Assembly (NCBI GenBank): GCA_041447175.1
Contig: CP166960.1
Span: forward strand, 953,507 to 1,017,506
DNA: 64,000 nucleotides
Source: Candidatus Bathyarchaeia archaeon
Lineage (GTDB): Archaea > Thermoproteota > Bathyarchaeia > Bathyarchaeales > Bathycorpusculaceae
Direction of reading: 5' to 3'
Part shown: one piece after another, positions 27,566 through 36,203 of the stretch
Layout: every line of letters starts with the position of its first letter
How positions within the stretch are numbered: the stretch's first letter is position 1
Translations under genes and position numbers: made by a program
The notes under the pieces: model-generated
What the model was told of the DNA's origin: nothing
The model's input: only the letters and a program-made list of their open reading frames with translations
The model's database searches: none

Positions 27566-28780
27566 ATGGCGTCGAGAATAGGGGCGACAATCGCATTATG
27601 CATTTTGTTATTAGTACCTTCTTTCGCGACGGCAACATTAAACAACTCACAAGTTCAAATTTCATCTATCGGTACAGTAGCACATAACAACGTTTTACAA
27701 ACTTCACGAATAATTGAAGCAGATACACCTGTCAACATATTTCACCCCAACGCTGTGAATTACCAACCCAATGCTGAAGCGATACTCCATAACCTTGGAA
27801 TTAACACAATTAGAATTCAGGGAGGAAGCGAGGGGAACGTTTGGGGGACAAATATGGTAACAAATGCTGAAAATGATTCGTGGGCAGACAACTTAGACAG
27901 CTTATTAACAACAATAGATGCAATGGGATTCAAAGCAGCGTTCTTTACGCTTGGAAGTGCATGGGGAAATCATTTAGGAATAAATGAGCCTATCGTCTCC
28001 ATAATACAACAAGACATGCAACCCATGGAAGTAGAAATTGCAAAAACATACATCGATAAATTGGCGGGAAACAACAAACTGCAACATAACTTCATAACTG
28101 ACCCCAGAATCGCGTACTGGAGCGTAGCAAACGAAGTATTTCTGGGAACATACATTGACCAAAGCACGTTCGTGCCGAGTAGTAACTACGATTGGGTGAT
28201 ACAGATGTGTGATTACATCAGAAGCAAAAATGGAAAAGTGGTAGTAGCTTCTCCAGTTGTCGATACAACAGCAATAGACGGCTGGCACTACAACACTGAT
28301 TTTCAATGGACAGTCCCCTTGCTAAGCGGCCATGTTGATTATGTTGAGAGACATTTTTATGGCTTATATGAATTAGCAAATTACTATTACCTTGGAAATC
28401 AACAGTACAACTGGACTGCTTGGAAAACTTACATGCAAAGCCAATTGCAGAACATGATCTATTACAGAGGAGAATTTTCACTGAACCAAGTCATACTTGG
28501 AGAGTTTGGAATGTGGAGAGGAACTGGATCAGATATTGGCTTAACAAACTGGTACTTCAGTGATGAAAACATAAAAGATTATTATACTGCCATATTTCAA
28601 GTAATAGAAGAAGTGGGATTTCTAAACGTTGGTTTCCATTGCAGTTTTGCAGAAAAAAAAGCCAATGGAACCATGGCAAATACGGGTTCCCCTTTTGGAG
28701 TTATTGACCCCGACGGACAACCCTATCCGTACGCTGCTGACATAATCAAGCAAAACTTTGCTTTACTCAAAAGGACATAA
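27566..28780 (+). CDS. Secreted glycoside hydrolase-like protein (clan GH-A, GH5-type)
   Basis: Probably a secreted retaining glycosidase with a TIM barrel. I start at ATG 27566 because a clean signal peptide follows (MASRIGATIALCILLLVPS, cleaved near ATA); ATG 27545 is an alternative. The barrel shows NTIRIQGGSEGN in strand 2. A putative acid/base Glu lies at about residue 190 in SVANEVFLG, after YW at the end of strand 4. A putative nucleophile Glu lies at about residue 313 in ILGEFGMWRG on strand 7. Length (about 404 aa) fits GH5-like enzymes. It is the only long plus-strand gene in the glycan region and may trim or remodel the glycan. The family number is not certain. Confidence 0.82.
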   Translation: MASRIGATIALCILLLVPSFATATLNNSQVQISSIGTVAHNNVLQTSRIIEADTPVNIFHPNAVNYQPNAEAILHNLGINTIRIQGGSEGNVWGTNMVTNAENDSWADNLDSLLTTIDAMGFKAAFFTLGSAWGNHLGINEPIVSIIQQDMQPMEVEIAKTYIDKLAGNNKLQHNFITDPRIAYWSVANEVFLGTYIDQSTFVPSSNYDWVIQMCDYIRSKNGKVVVASPVVDTTAIDGWHYNTDFQWTVPLLSGHVDYVERHFYGLYELANYYYLGNQQYNWTAWKTYMQSQLQNMIYYRGEFSLNQVILGEFGMWRGTGSDIGLTNWYFSDENIKDYYTAIFQVIEEVGFLNVGFHCSFAEKKANGTMANTGSPFGVIDPDGQPYPYAADIIKQNFALLKRT

Positions 28781-28901
28781 AGAAATGAAGTAATATATAG
28801 ACCAATGAACTTTTATTAGGATAGACTTAACAGCATCATGATATCTTACACCCGGAAGCACGAATTTCTTTTTCTCATATCCGAAAAAGTCAACACCCCG
28901 T

Positions 28902-30176
28902 TTATAGATTTAAGTCCAACAACTCTCTAATCAGCAGACCACTATCAAGTACAGACGCCTCCAACACAGGTACTGTTGATTCCAGTTCAGCTCGAATGGC
29001 AGCCCTATTTTTCCACGCCTCATCAAGTTTTTGAATTATTTCAGTATAGCGGGCTGTTTTAAACATCATTGAATATTTTCCCTGACCAGCCATTTCCATA
29101 ATTCCTTTGTATTTATGGCTCCAACCAAGCGCAACAACAGGAACACACATAGAAAGGGAGGCAATGTTTGAATGCATCCTTGACCCAATAAACAGAGAAC
29201 ACTGACCAATTATGCCTTTGAGCTCCTCAGGCGAGTAATCACCAGTCACCATTTTAATTTTCTCTTTATGCTTAACTCTTTCAAGAACTAATTTAGAAAT
29301 GTATCTGTCATCATTAACCGCGTACTGTTCTGGAATAATAACGTGAGGGATTAGCAATACCTGAGCACCCATATGCTCAACTATATAATCTGCCATCTTA
29401 GCGGTTAGAGAAAGATAAGATTCGCGATTAGATTTATAGAGTTTATAAATCAACTCATTTGTACCGATTCCAACTATCGGAACACGTGTAGGTACTTTTT
29501 CTTTCGCAAATATTTCTTCAATACGATTTTGAGATGCAGGTTTCATAGCAAAAGCTATCTCGGCAGCCAACTTAACGTTAGAAAAACCAATTTTTTTTAA
29601 AATTTCTATTGTTTCATTCTCTCTAACGACCACCAGGTCTGCTTTATTTAAGTATATTTTCGCTATAGGGTTCATCACTTTTTTGAATGGCCCTATTGAT
29701 TGCGAATAAACCACAATTTTCTTTTTAAAAGCAACAGCTATGTAACCGTATAGTAAAGGAAAAATCGAAAAAGCACCATGGTCACTGAAACTATCTCCGG
29801 CAAGATCAATAACAAGATCAGAGGAATGATACTGTTCAAGAACATTTTCCGAAATCAGAAAATCGACATCTATACCAGCGTTATTAAAGCTAGACCAGAT
29901 ATGTGATCTTAGCAAAAGGTTACTCAATCGAAAGAAAGACTGCACGTAAGCAAATCTAGAAAAGGGAGACTTATTCGAAAAACCTACAACGTTAACACCA
30001 TAGCGACTGCATAACTTGGCATCAAGATCAGGACAGTTTATCGAAACCAGAGTGAATCTTGAATTTGGTATAACCTTGCGCAAAGTCTCTACAGTACTTA
30101 CAACCTGAGCAGCAGAACCCTTGTTCCAAGAACAATTGGTGTTAATTAATAATATGTTAGTCACGACTATACCCAT
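28902..30176 (-). CDS. Polysaccharide pyruvyl transferase (CsaB/WcaK-like)
   Basis: Transfers pyruvate from phosphoenolpyruvate to a sugar, adding negative charge to cell-surface polysaccharide. I start at ATG 30176, giving MGIVVTNILLINTNCSWNKG. This ATG shares one base with the stop of the upstream transferase (TGATG), so the two are translationally coupled. Family features are the N-terminal NxxNxGS-like stretch, DLVIDLAGDSFSDH, VVYSQSIGPFK, VVVRENETIEIL, and the C-terminal CSLFIGSRMHSNIASLSMCVPVVALGWSHKYKG with the conserved SRMH. Length (about 424 aa) is normal. Confidence 0.92.
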   Translation of the reverse strand: MGIVVTNILLINTNCSWNKGSAAQVVSTVETLRKVIPNSRFTLVSINCPDLDAKLCSRYGVNVVGFSNKSPFSRFAYVQSFFRLSNLLLRSHIWSSFNNAGIDVDFLISENVLEQYHSSDLVIDLAGDSFSDHGAFSIFPLLYGYIAVAFKKKIVVYSQSIGPFKKVMNPIAKIYLNKADLVVVRENETIEILKKIGFSNVKLAAEIAFAMKPASQNRIEEIFAKEKVPTRVPIVGIGTNELIYKLYKSNRESYLSLTAKMADYIVEHMGAQVLLIPHVIIPEQYAVNDDRYISKLVLERVKHKEKIKMVTGDYSPEELKGIIGQCSLFIGSRMHSNIASLSMCVPVVALGWSHKYKGIMEMAGQGKYSMMFKTARYTEIIQKLDEAWKNRAAIRAELESTVPVLEASVLDSGLLIRELLDLNL

Positions 30177-30796
30177 CAAGATTGTGCAGAGATTAAATTT
30201 TGGTAAACAGCTATTGCTTTTTGGGCGTTGTGTTCCCAATCATATAGCAACTCCGCCTTTTTTCGGGCGTTCGCACCAAGCATTTTTCTTAACTGCGGGT
30301 TTTCTATCACCTTAAAAACCAAATTGACTAATTCAGAATCTGGATTTTTACAGATAAGAGCATCCTTGTTATTTTCAAGTTCTAGACCCTCCGCCGCCTT
30401 AGTAGTTGCAACAATAGCTTTTCCACAAGCCAAATATTGCAACATTTTCAGCTTGGTTCCACCTCCACTTGTTAGTGGCACAACTGCAAGGTCAGCAATG
30501 GCGATATAATCAAAGGGATTTTCAACAAATCCGGTTAGTATTATATGAGGGGAAGAGATTTTTGGAGGATTCTTACCCATTAGAAGAAGGTACACGTTAG
30601 GATATTTTTTAATAATTTGCGGTAAAAGGCGTGTTAAATTTTCCACTGCGTGCATATTAGGAGCATAGTTGAGTGTTCCATGGAAAATGAGTACAAAAGC
30701 ATTTTGTAAACCGTATGCTTTTTTGATGTTATCGCGCAGAATCAATTTTTTTGATTCATTTATACCCGTTCTATTCACAGCGTCTACCACCGTCAT
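30176..30796 (-). CDS. C-terminal half of a GT4 glycosyltransferase
   Basis: A 206-aa protein that contains only the donor-binding Rossmann half of a GT-B, GT4-family enzyme: VLIFHGTLNYAPNMHAVENL, LLLMGKNPP, ILTGFVENPFDYI, and SGGGTKLKMLQYLACGKAIVAT replacing the usual EGFG-type ExxG loop. Complete family members have about 380-400 residues, so the acceptor half is missing. The matching N-terminal half of a GT4 lies at 33216-33950, separated by two genes. Its start overlaps the end of the FrhB-like gene by 26 bases. It may be non-functional alone, or may work with the other half. Confidence 0.8.
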   Translation of the reverse strand: MTVVDAVNRTGINESKKLILRDNIKKAYGLQNAFVLIFHGTLNYAPNMHAVENLTRLLPQIIKKYPNVYLLLMGKNPPKISSPHIILTGFVENPFDYIAIADLAVVPLTSGGGTKLKMLQYLACGKAIVATTKAAEGLELENNKDALICKNPDSELVNLVFKVIENPQLRKMLGANARKKAELLYDWEHNAQKAIAVYQNLISAQS

Positions 30797-32087
30797 TTTT
30801 CAAGGTTGCAGTAGAGGACGTTACAGTAAACTTTTTGCTTGCAATCTTGGGGTAAATATCTATCAATGCCCATAATTGAGGGTTTGAGGACAAAGATAAT
30901 CGAAGATACGATAATAAAGCAACCGGATAATCACGAAGTTTCGGCTGCAAAGGTTCCTGATTATACGTTGGAACGCGTTTGTTTAATTGCTTGAACACCT
31001 TTACGCGAGCTTCATGCTGCCGTTTTCTTGCTATAATAGATTGTGACTGCATGATTGCGTTACATGATACGCTTTTTAGCTTTATTTTCTTCATTTCAAG
31101 TGCTTTTTTCAATATTTCTTGCCCTAACTTGTTTCTGGAAATAATTATTGATTCCCCAAGCGAACTGTCAGAGTGGTGCCAAGCATCAGCCAACGAATAA
31201 TCAGCCAATTCACAGGATTTATCATTGCAAAGCATACACCGAGGAGTGTGGAAATATGAATTAAAAACATGTCCCCAATAGTACGGGTCAAAATGGTCCA
31301 TCGATTTTTCGCGTCCACCCTTTAAAGTTAAAGTTAATCTACCGGGCCAACCGTTTCCGCGGTAATTAATGGCCAGTACATCTTGTTTGTTAACATTTAA
31401 TTTTTTGAGAAGGTAATCAGTTGCGGAAAAAGTCGGTGCATGATTACAGAATAGCCCAAAGTGTAAAACAATTTTTTTTGCCAAATTTTTATCTATTAGT
31501 TCTGTCTTTCGTAGCCCAGCGATGTGACATGGAAGACCAACTACTGCAAATTTACCTTCTGATTTGGCGAGAATCTTTAACGCAGAGTTTAATGGAACGG
31601 GACAATATTTAGACTTAGCAGCTTCAAGTATCTCTTTTTCTGTTCGTGCAATATAAGGTTCGGGTTCTAAAGGCCGAGCAACATTCATTCGAGTGACCAA
31701 AGCACCATCAATGTACTTCTCACTCAAGCAAAACCGCAAAAGTTCGCTAACAAGTCCACCAGAAGTTGAATTACTGCGTAAAGTAGTATCCGTTGAATGG
31801 CCAATATAGCACCCGATGTGATTACCGATAAAAGAGTCACTCTTGTGACCGAAAACATCAAGATTTAATTTATTAAAATTAATAGCCGCACCAGGACAAA
31901 CCAAAGAGCAAAGTCCACAATAGTTGCAAGAGTCGTTTACAATAGGAAGATAAACACTTTTAGTTTTTTGCATACGTATAGCCGATTTTGGGCAAATACC
32001 GTCACAGGTACCGCAGCCGGTGCAAAGACCTGATTCAACAACGCCACTAATATTACTTCTTTCTGGTTGTGTTCTATATTCCCCCAT
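30771..32087 (-). CDS. FrhB-like iron-sulfur/flavin protein (F420 hydrogenase beta-subunit family)
   Basis: A 438-aa protein with two 4Fe-4S ferredoxin motifs (CTGCGTCDGICPKSA and CNYCGLCSLVCPGAA) in the first 70 residues. The FrhB N- and C-terminal domains follow (TSGGLVSELLRFCLS, AVVGLPCHIAGLRK, GLFCNHAP, CMLCNDKSCELADYSLADAW). Members encoded in polysaccharide clusters, often next to pyruvyl transferases, are thought to reduce or oxidise a sugar intermediate. The last residues (TLKNDGGRRCE) run into the start of the truncated GT4, so the natural C terminus may have been altered at that junction. Confidence 0.9.
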   Translation of the reverse strand: MGEYRTQPERSNISGVVESGLCTGCGTCDGICPKSAIRMQKTKSVYLPIVNDSCNYCGLCSLVCPGAAINFNKLNLDVFGHKSDSFIGNHIGCYIGHSTDTTLRSNSTSGGLVSELLRFCLSEKYIDGALVTRMNVARPLEPEPYIARTEKEILEAAKSKYCPVPLNSALKILAKSEGKFAVVGLPCHIAGLRKTELIDKNLAKKIVLHFGLFCNHAPTFSATDYLLKKLNVNKQDVLAINYRGNGWPGRLTLTLKGGREKSMDHFDPYYWGHVFNSYFHTPRCMLCNDKSCELADYSLADAWHHSDSSLGESIIISRNKLGQEILKKALEMKKIKLKSVSCNAIMQSQSIIARKRQHEARVKVFKQLNKRVPTYNQEPLQPKLRDYPVALLSYLRLSLSSNPQLWALIDIYPKIASKKFTVTSSTATLKNDGGRRCE

Positions 32088-32114
32088 TGTTTTCTCGCTA
32101 CCGATTTAATTTTT

Positions 32115-33131
32115 TTATTTGGAAATCATTTTCTCAAGAGGCTGCAAGGTTAAATTCCAATCAAGTTCATGTGCTTGTTCGAATGCCGCCGCACTTAGTT
32201 TTTCCCATTTATCTTGATCGGAGTAGCAATGAACTAAGTCCACAAAGTTGTTTTCATTAAAAGGCAAAACTCCTTTCAATTCATGTGAAAATTGTAACCA
32301 ATCAGGAGATAATGAAGGCAAACCGTAGGAAAGGTACGTGAGGATTTTTGAGGAATGGAACTTTATTGGCCCTTTGCAGACTGTGTTTAAACCAAACTGA
32401 TAATTTCGAAGAATGTCCAAGGAATCAGCAAATCCTTTGTAATTTAGGTGAAATTTCCTAGGTGGTTTGTGCCTGCCGTAAAGGTCAATTGGAAATGGAC
32501 TTTTTTTGGTTAAAATTGAAATGAGGTCTCTATTGACCCAATAGTAGCCAGCAGTGCCTATAAAAACTACAGCGGTTGGAGAGGTATAAGATACTTTTTC
32601 TTCTTTTGGGTAACAACCGTACTTCAAAGTGACAAAATTGTTGCCGTTTAAAATATTTTTCCGAACATGATCCTCAGTTGTTTTCCAAGGAAAAACGACG
32701 AAATCTGATTTCTGCATGATTTCAATTTCTAAGTCTCTGTAAGCGGCGATTCGCTCAGGTGAACATTTATTTGAATAATATAGCTCGTCTACTTCAGGCG
32801 CTTCGTAACTAAATATTTTCACACAGCCCAAATCGCGGGTTAAAACATAAGAAATAGGATGTTCAATACAAATAACCGCATCATAACGACCTTGTCTAAT
32901 CACCTTTTCCAGTCGGTCGGCACTGTATTTCATGTGTCTTCGCTCATGACCACTTAAAAACGCCAGACCACGAGTATAGTACCACCACAGCTTAGATGAA
33001 TAACCTTCACCAGGATAGTGGTATACACTAACAACGTGATTTTTTGATTCTAGAAATTTTTTGTATGATGTCACTCTGCCTAGCGGACCACCATATTTAC
33101 GACCGATTATTAAAATTTTCAAATTATTCAC
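32115..33131 (-). CDS. GT-B fold glycosyltransferase
   Basis: A 338-aa protein starting at GTG 33131 with MNNLKILIIGRKYGGPLGRV, a GT-B N-terminal Rossmann opening. The donor half shows AVVFIGTAGYYWVNRDLIS, IDLYGRHKPPRKF, the strand-turn LNYKGFADSLDILRNYQFGLN and HSSKILTYLSYGLPSLS, which matches the K..E-like/donor loop of GT4-type enzymes in outline but lacks a clear EGxG. It is likely a glycosyltransferase for the surface glycan. With the FrhB-like gene it forms the two-gene block separating the two GT4 halves. Confidence 0.8.
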   Translation of the reverse strand: MNNLKILIIGRKYGGPLGRVTSYKKFLESKNHVVSVYHYPGEGYSSKLWWYYTRGLAFLSGHERRHMKYSADRLEKVIRQGRYDAVICIEHPISYVLTRDLGCVKIFSYEAPEVDELYYSNKCSPERIAAYRDLEIEIMQKSDFVVFPWKTTEDHVRKNILNGNNFVTLKYGCYPKEEKVSYTSPTAVVFIGTAGYYWVNRDLISILTKKSPFPIDLYGRHKPPRKFHLNYKGFADSLDILRNYQFGLNTVCKGPIKFHSSKILTYLSYGLPSLSPDWLQFSHELKGVLPFNENNFVDLVHCYSDQDKWEKLSAAAFEQAHELDWNLTLQPLEKMISK

Positions 33132-33215
33132 AACTTCGTCTCATTTTAAATCCAAGTGTTGAATATGTGAGGAGAAAACAGTAAAGTCAACATAACTCTG
33201 AAATGCACTTAGTTA

Positions 33216-33950
33216 TCAAAAGGTACACTTATCAAGCTCTATCGAATTAGGGATTATCGTCATTTTTTTTCCCGAGATTCCCATTGCTTGAAGTATCCTT
33301 TTGTCATCTGAGGATACAGTAAAAACTGCATTGCACAAATTACAAGATTTAATTTCGATTTTTCTTGTAAGTGCTGTCTGCAATTTTCCCGAGTTCAAAC
33401 TTTTTAGCCGTTCAGATTCAACGTTGTGAGCATCATACACTATAGGGATATTAAGCAATTTACCGATTACAAAAGCAGAGAATAGGGAATAAGGATATTC
33501 ACTTTGTATGACAGTTATGTTCTCTTTCTTGCAAACAAAGAAAAGCTTCAGCATTAGATATAGGTCAAGTATTTGCGAATAAAAAACCTCAGACTTAATA
33601 GTCTTTCCTGTTATTCTAAATATTTGATTTAAAGCTTCTTGAAAGAATTTTAGTATACCAGGAAAGAGGAAAATCATATGACGAGGATAAAGATGAATAA
33701 GCATTTTCCCATTTTTTACTTCACGATATGTGTCTTTGTCATTAATCAATGCAGACAAAGACTTACTGGCTACGCGATCAATTATATATACGTTAACACC
33801 CTTTTTTGAAAGGGCTCTCGCAAAACTTTCTATTCTTTCCACTCCCCCATTGTATACACCTAACCAAACATGTGTACACATACAAACATTGATTTCAGAA
33901 TTGTTATTAACTTGCGTTAAGCTTGCTGTACTCATATATGCACTTTCCAT
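33216..33950 (-). CDS. N-terminal half of a GT4 glycosyltransferase
   Basis: A 244-aa protein with the acceptor-binding half of a GT4 enzyme: GGVERIESFARALSKKGVNVYII, ENITVIQSEYPYSLFSAFVIG, IPIVYDAHNVESERL, and CNAVFTVSSDDKRILQAMGI followed by KKMTIIPNSIELDKCTF, where it stops. The IPNxI motif marks the inter-domain hinge, so the donor half is absent. A 10-bp sequence at this hinge (33258-33267) recurs exactly at the start of the isolated C-terminal half (30791-30800), and joining there keeps the frame. I infer this is the 5' part of a gene that was split. Confidence 0.8.
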   Translation of the reverse strand: MESAYMSTASLTQVNNNSEINVCMCTHVWLGVYNGGVERIESFARALSKKGVNVYIIDRVASKSLSALINDKDTYREVKNGKMLIHLYPRHMIFLFPGILKFFQEALNQIFRITGKTIKSEVFYSQILDLYLMLKLFFVCKKENITVIQSEYPYSLFSAFVIGKLLNIPIVYDAHNVESERLKSLNSGKLQTALTRKIEIKSCNLCNAVFTVSSDDKRILQAMGISGKKMTIIPNSIELDKCTF

Positions 33951-33956
33951 GGAGAA

Positions 33957-35144
33957 CTATGCTAATTTCTGATACAGCTCTATATACTTCTTGATTAAGG
34001 TGTCCCAGTTGTGGTTTTTACTTACTTGTTGATATGCATTTTGGCTTAGCTTTGCTCGAAGTTTCTTATCGGACAAACCTAAACAGATTTTTTCAGCAAG
34101 GTCTTTAACGTCGCATGCTTTAGCAATTAGACCATTGTGACAATCTATTATGTATTCACGAGCAAAAGGATAATCAAAAACTACTATAGGCTTTCTGTTT
34201 GCAAGGGCTTCCAAGACTGCAACTGGTTGACCTTCGTATATACTTGGAAGGGTAATAAGGGTTGTCCCTTGAATTTTTTTCGTTAAGAATTCTTTTGTAA
34301 CGTACCCGTGAAATCTAACGTTTTTTTTCAGCCCCAAGTTATCCGTTAAAGATTTTAATACGGCTTCCAGTGGACCTCTGCCACAGACGTCAAGAGTAAC
34401 GTTAGGAAACTCTTCCTTGACAAGTGCCATGGCTTTTATCAGTTGCATGATACCTTTGTTGTAGAATAATCGACCCCAATAGAGTACTGAGCATTCGTTC
34501 TCCTTGGCTTTCGGATCTAATTGAATATTATCTAAATGAATACCATTATAGATTACTGAAACTTTACGGTAGTCTAACTCGGGATTTCGCCTTTTCATCT
34601 CGTCAACTCGCGCAGTGCTGCAAACTATAGCATGGTCTGCATGGTGCAAGCTTGCGTTGACAAGAAATTCATTTAGAGGGTACTCGAGGACTTGGTAAAC
34701 AAATTCTCCTGGCGACCAAGAAAAAAGAGGTGAATCCAGAAAAGCCTTAGTTTCACAATGTCCACATCCGTGAACGTGAACAACAAACGTGCCTTGCCAG
34801 TTTTTCCTAAAATAAGCCAACACACCAGCAGCGCGGGTGTCAATACAGTGAATTATGTCGAACCGTTTTAAGGCACCAATCAAAGGCCCCAGATTTTGAA
34901 GAGGAAACCACAAATGCCGAGGAGGCGCCCTAATTATAGGCATACGAACAACTTCTAAGTGGTTATTGACTTTTTCAGAGGTGATTTTGTCGGCTTTTCC
35001 ACAAAAGACTGTGGTGTCAACCCCATTTTTCGAAAGACCTTGGGCAAGGTCATAGCAGACAGTTGATACACCACCAAGAGAAGATGGCGGATACTCACCT
35101 GAGACCAAAGCAATTTTCAAATTTTTACGCAATTTTTGCACCAA
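33957..35144 (-). CDS. GT4 family glycosyltransferase
   Basis: A complete 395-aa GT-B enzyme. KIALVSGEYPPSSLGGVSTV is the N-terminal glycine-rich loop. HVHGCGH contributes to the acceptor side, SVIYNGIHLDNI is the hinge, SVLYWGRLFYNKGIMQLIKA starts the donor domain, and LPSIYEGQPVAVLEALANRKPIV carries the two-glutamate E-x7-E motif of retaining GT4 enzymes. It lies six bases upstream of the truncated GT4 on the same strand. It likely adds a sugar to the lipid-linked glycan in the cytoplasm. Confidence 0.94.
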   Translation of the reverse strand: MVQKLRKNLKIALVSGEYPPSSLGGVSTVCYDLAQGLSKNGVDTTVFCGKADKITSEKVNNHLEVVRMPIIRAPPRHLWFPLQNLGPLIGALKRFDIIHCIDTRAAGVLAYFRKNWQGTFVVHVHGCGHCETKAFLDSPLFSWSPGEFVYQVLEYPLNEFLVNASLHHADHAIVCSTARVDEMKRRNPELDYRKVSVIYNGIHLDNIQLDPKAKENECSVLYWGRLFYNKGIMQLIKAMALVKEEFPNVTLDVCGRGPLEAVLKSLTDNLGLKKNVRFHGYVTKEFLTKKIQGTTLITLPSIYEGQPVAVLEALANRKPIVVFDYPFAREYIIDCHNGLIAKACDVKDLAEKICLGLSDKKLRAKLSQNAYQQVSKNHNWDTLIKKYIELYQKLA

Positions 35145-35217
35145 AAGAACCGAGCTTTAACGTGAAACATTGTCACAGTCATAGGCTCAAGCATCTAACA
35201 AAGAATTGAAAGGGAAT

Positions 35218-36174
35218 TTAGTTGTGATCTCTGAACCAGTTAACTGTGTTCTTAACGCCAGTCTCCAGGCTAACTTGTGGTTGAAAGCCCAAAGTTTTTA
35301 TCTTTGTAATGTCCGCCACCATTTTTGTTATGTCACCCTTCCACGAGGAACCTGTAAACTTGATTACTGTTTTACCAGTTAAACCGACCTGCTCGATAAC
35401 CAGTTTAGCAAGGTTTTCAATTGTGATTGGATTACCGCCGGCTATGTTGTAGATTTCTCCAATTTCGCCCTTTTCAGCCAAAAGCTTGAGCGCGTTAACG
35501 GTATCGGACACGTAGGCGTAGTCGCGCATGTTTGAAGGGTTGCCGAGAACTTCTAGCTGTGTGGGATCTGCATTTAGTTTCTTGATGAAATCGTGAATAA
35601 CATAACGTGACTGTCTTGGCCCGTAGGTGTTGAATATTCTTCCCATGACGGGTTTAACCCCGAAACTCTTCATGTAAGCGGACAGGTACTTTTCTCCTGC
35701 AAGTTTGCTTATACCGTAGGGGGATACTGGCTCTTTTGGGTGTAGTTCGTCAACGGGAGTGTATTGGGGTTCACCATAAACCGCTGCTGATGAAGCATAA
35801 ACTATCCGAATAGATGGATTGTAGTCTTTGACGCCTTTGAGGACTTTCACTGTGCCCTCAGCATTGACTTTCATCTCTTCAAAGGGGTCATTAAAGCCCA
35901 TGCTAGTTTCTTTGGTTCCTGTGTTAGCGGCTAAATGGAAAACTAAGTCAACATCGCACAAACACTCCATGACTGTTTCTGAATCACGTATGCTACCTAA
36001 AGTGAACTTTGCTTTTTTGTTTACGTTTTCCATTTTTCCGTTTGATAAGTCATCTATGACGGTTACATTTGCGCCTTCTTCGATTAAAGAATCAACCAGA
36101 TGAGAGGCAATAAAGCCTGCTCCTCCAGTAACAAGGATATTTCGGTCTTTCATGGTGGTTTTCATTTTCTTCAT
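35218..36174 (-). CDS. NAD-dependent nucleotide-sugar epimerase
   Basis: A 318-aa extended SDR enzyme of the UDP-glucose 4-epimerase type. ILVTGGAGFIASHLVDSL gives the Rossmann motif. HLAANTGTKE, ASSAAVYGEPQYTPVDE with the catalytic serine, SPYGISKLAGEKYL with Tyr/Lys, RIFNTYGPRQSRYV and LGNPSNMRDYAYVSD complete the set. It resembles the epimerases at 7939 and 22119 but is a distinct paralogue. It lies 29 bases downstream of a GT4 gene. An alternative start (MKDRN) is 21 bases further in. Confidence 0.93.
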   Translation of the reverse strand: MKKMKTTMKDRNILVTGGAGFIASHLVDSLIEEGANVTVIDDLSNGKMENVNKKAKFTLGSIRDSETVMECLCDVDLVFHLAANTGTKETSMGFNDPFEEMKVNAEGTVKVLKGVKDYNPSIRIVYASSAAVYGEPQYTPVDELHPKEPVSPYGISKLAGEKYLSAYMKSFGVKPVMGRIFNTYGPRQSRYVIHDFIKKLNADPTQLEVLGNPSNMRDYAYVSDTVNALKLLAEKGEIGEIYNIAGGNPITIENLAKLVIEQVGLTGKTVIKFTGSSWKGDITKMVADITKIKTLGFQPQVSLETGVKNTVNWFRDHN

Positions 36175-36203
36175 TCCTTACTCTTTTCGGGTAAATTGAG
36201 GAG

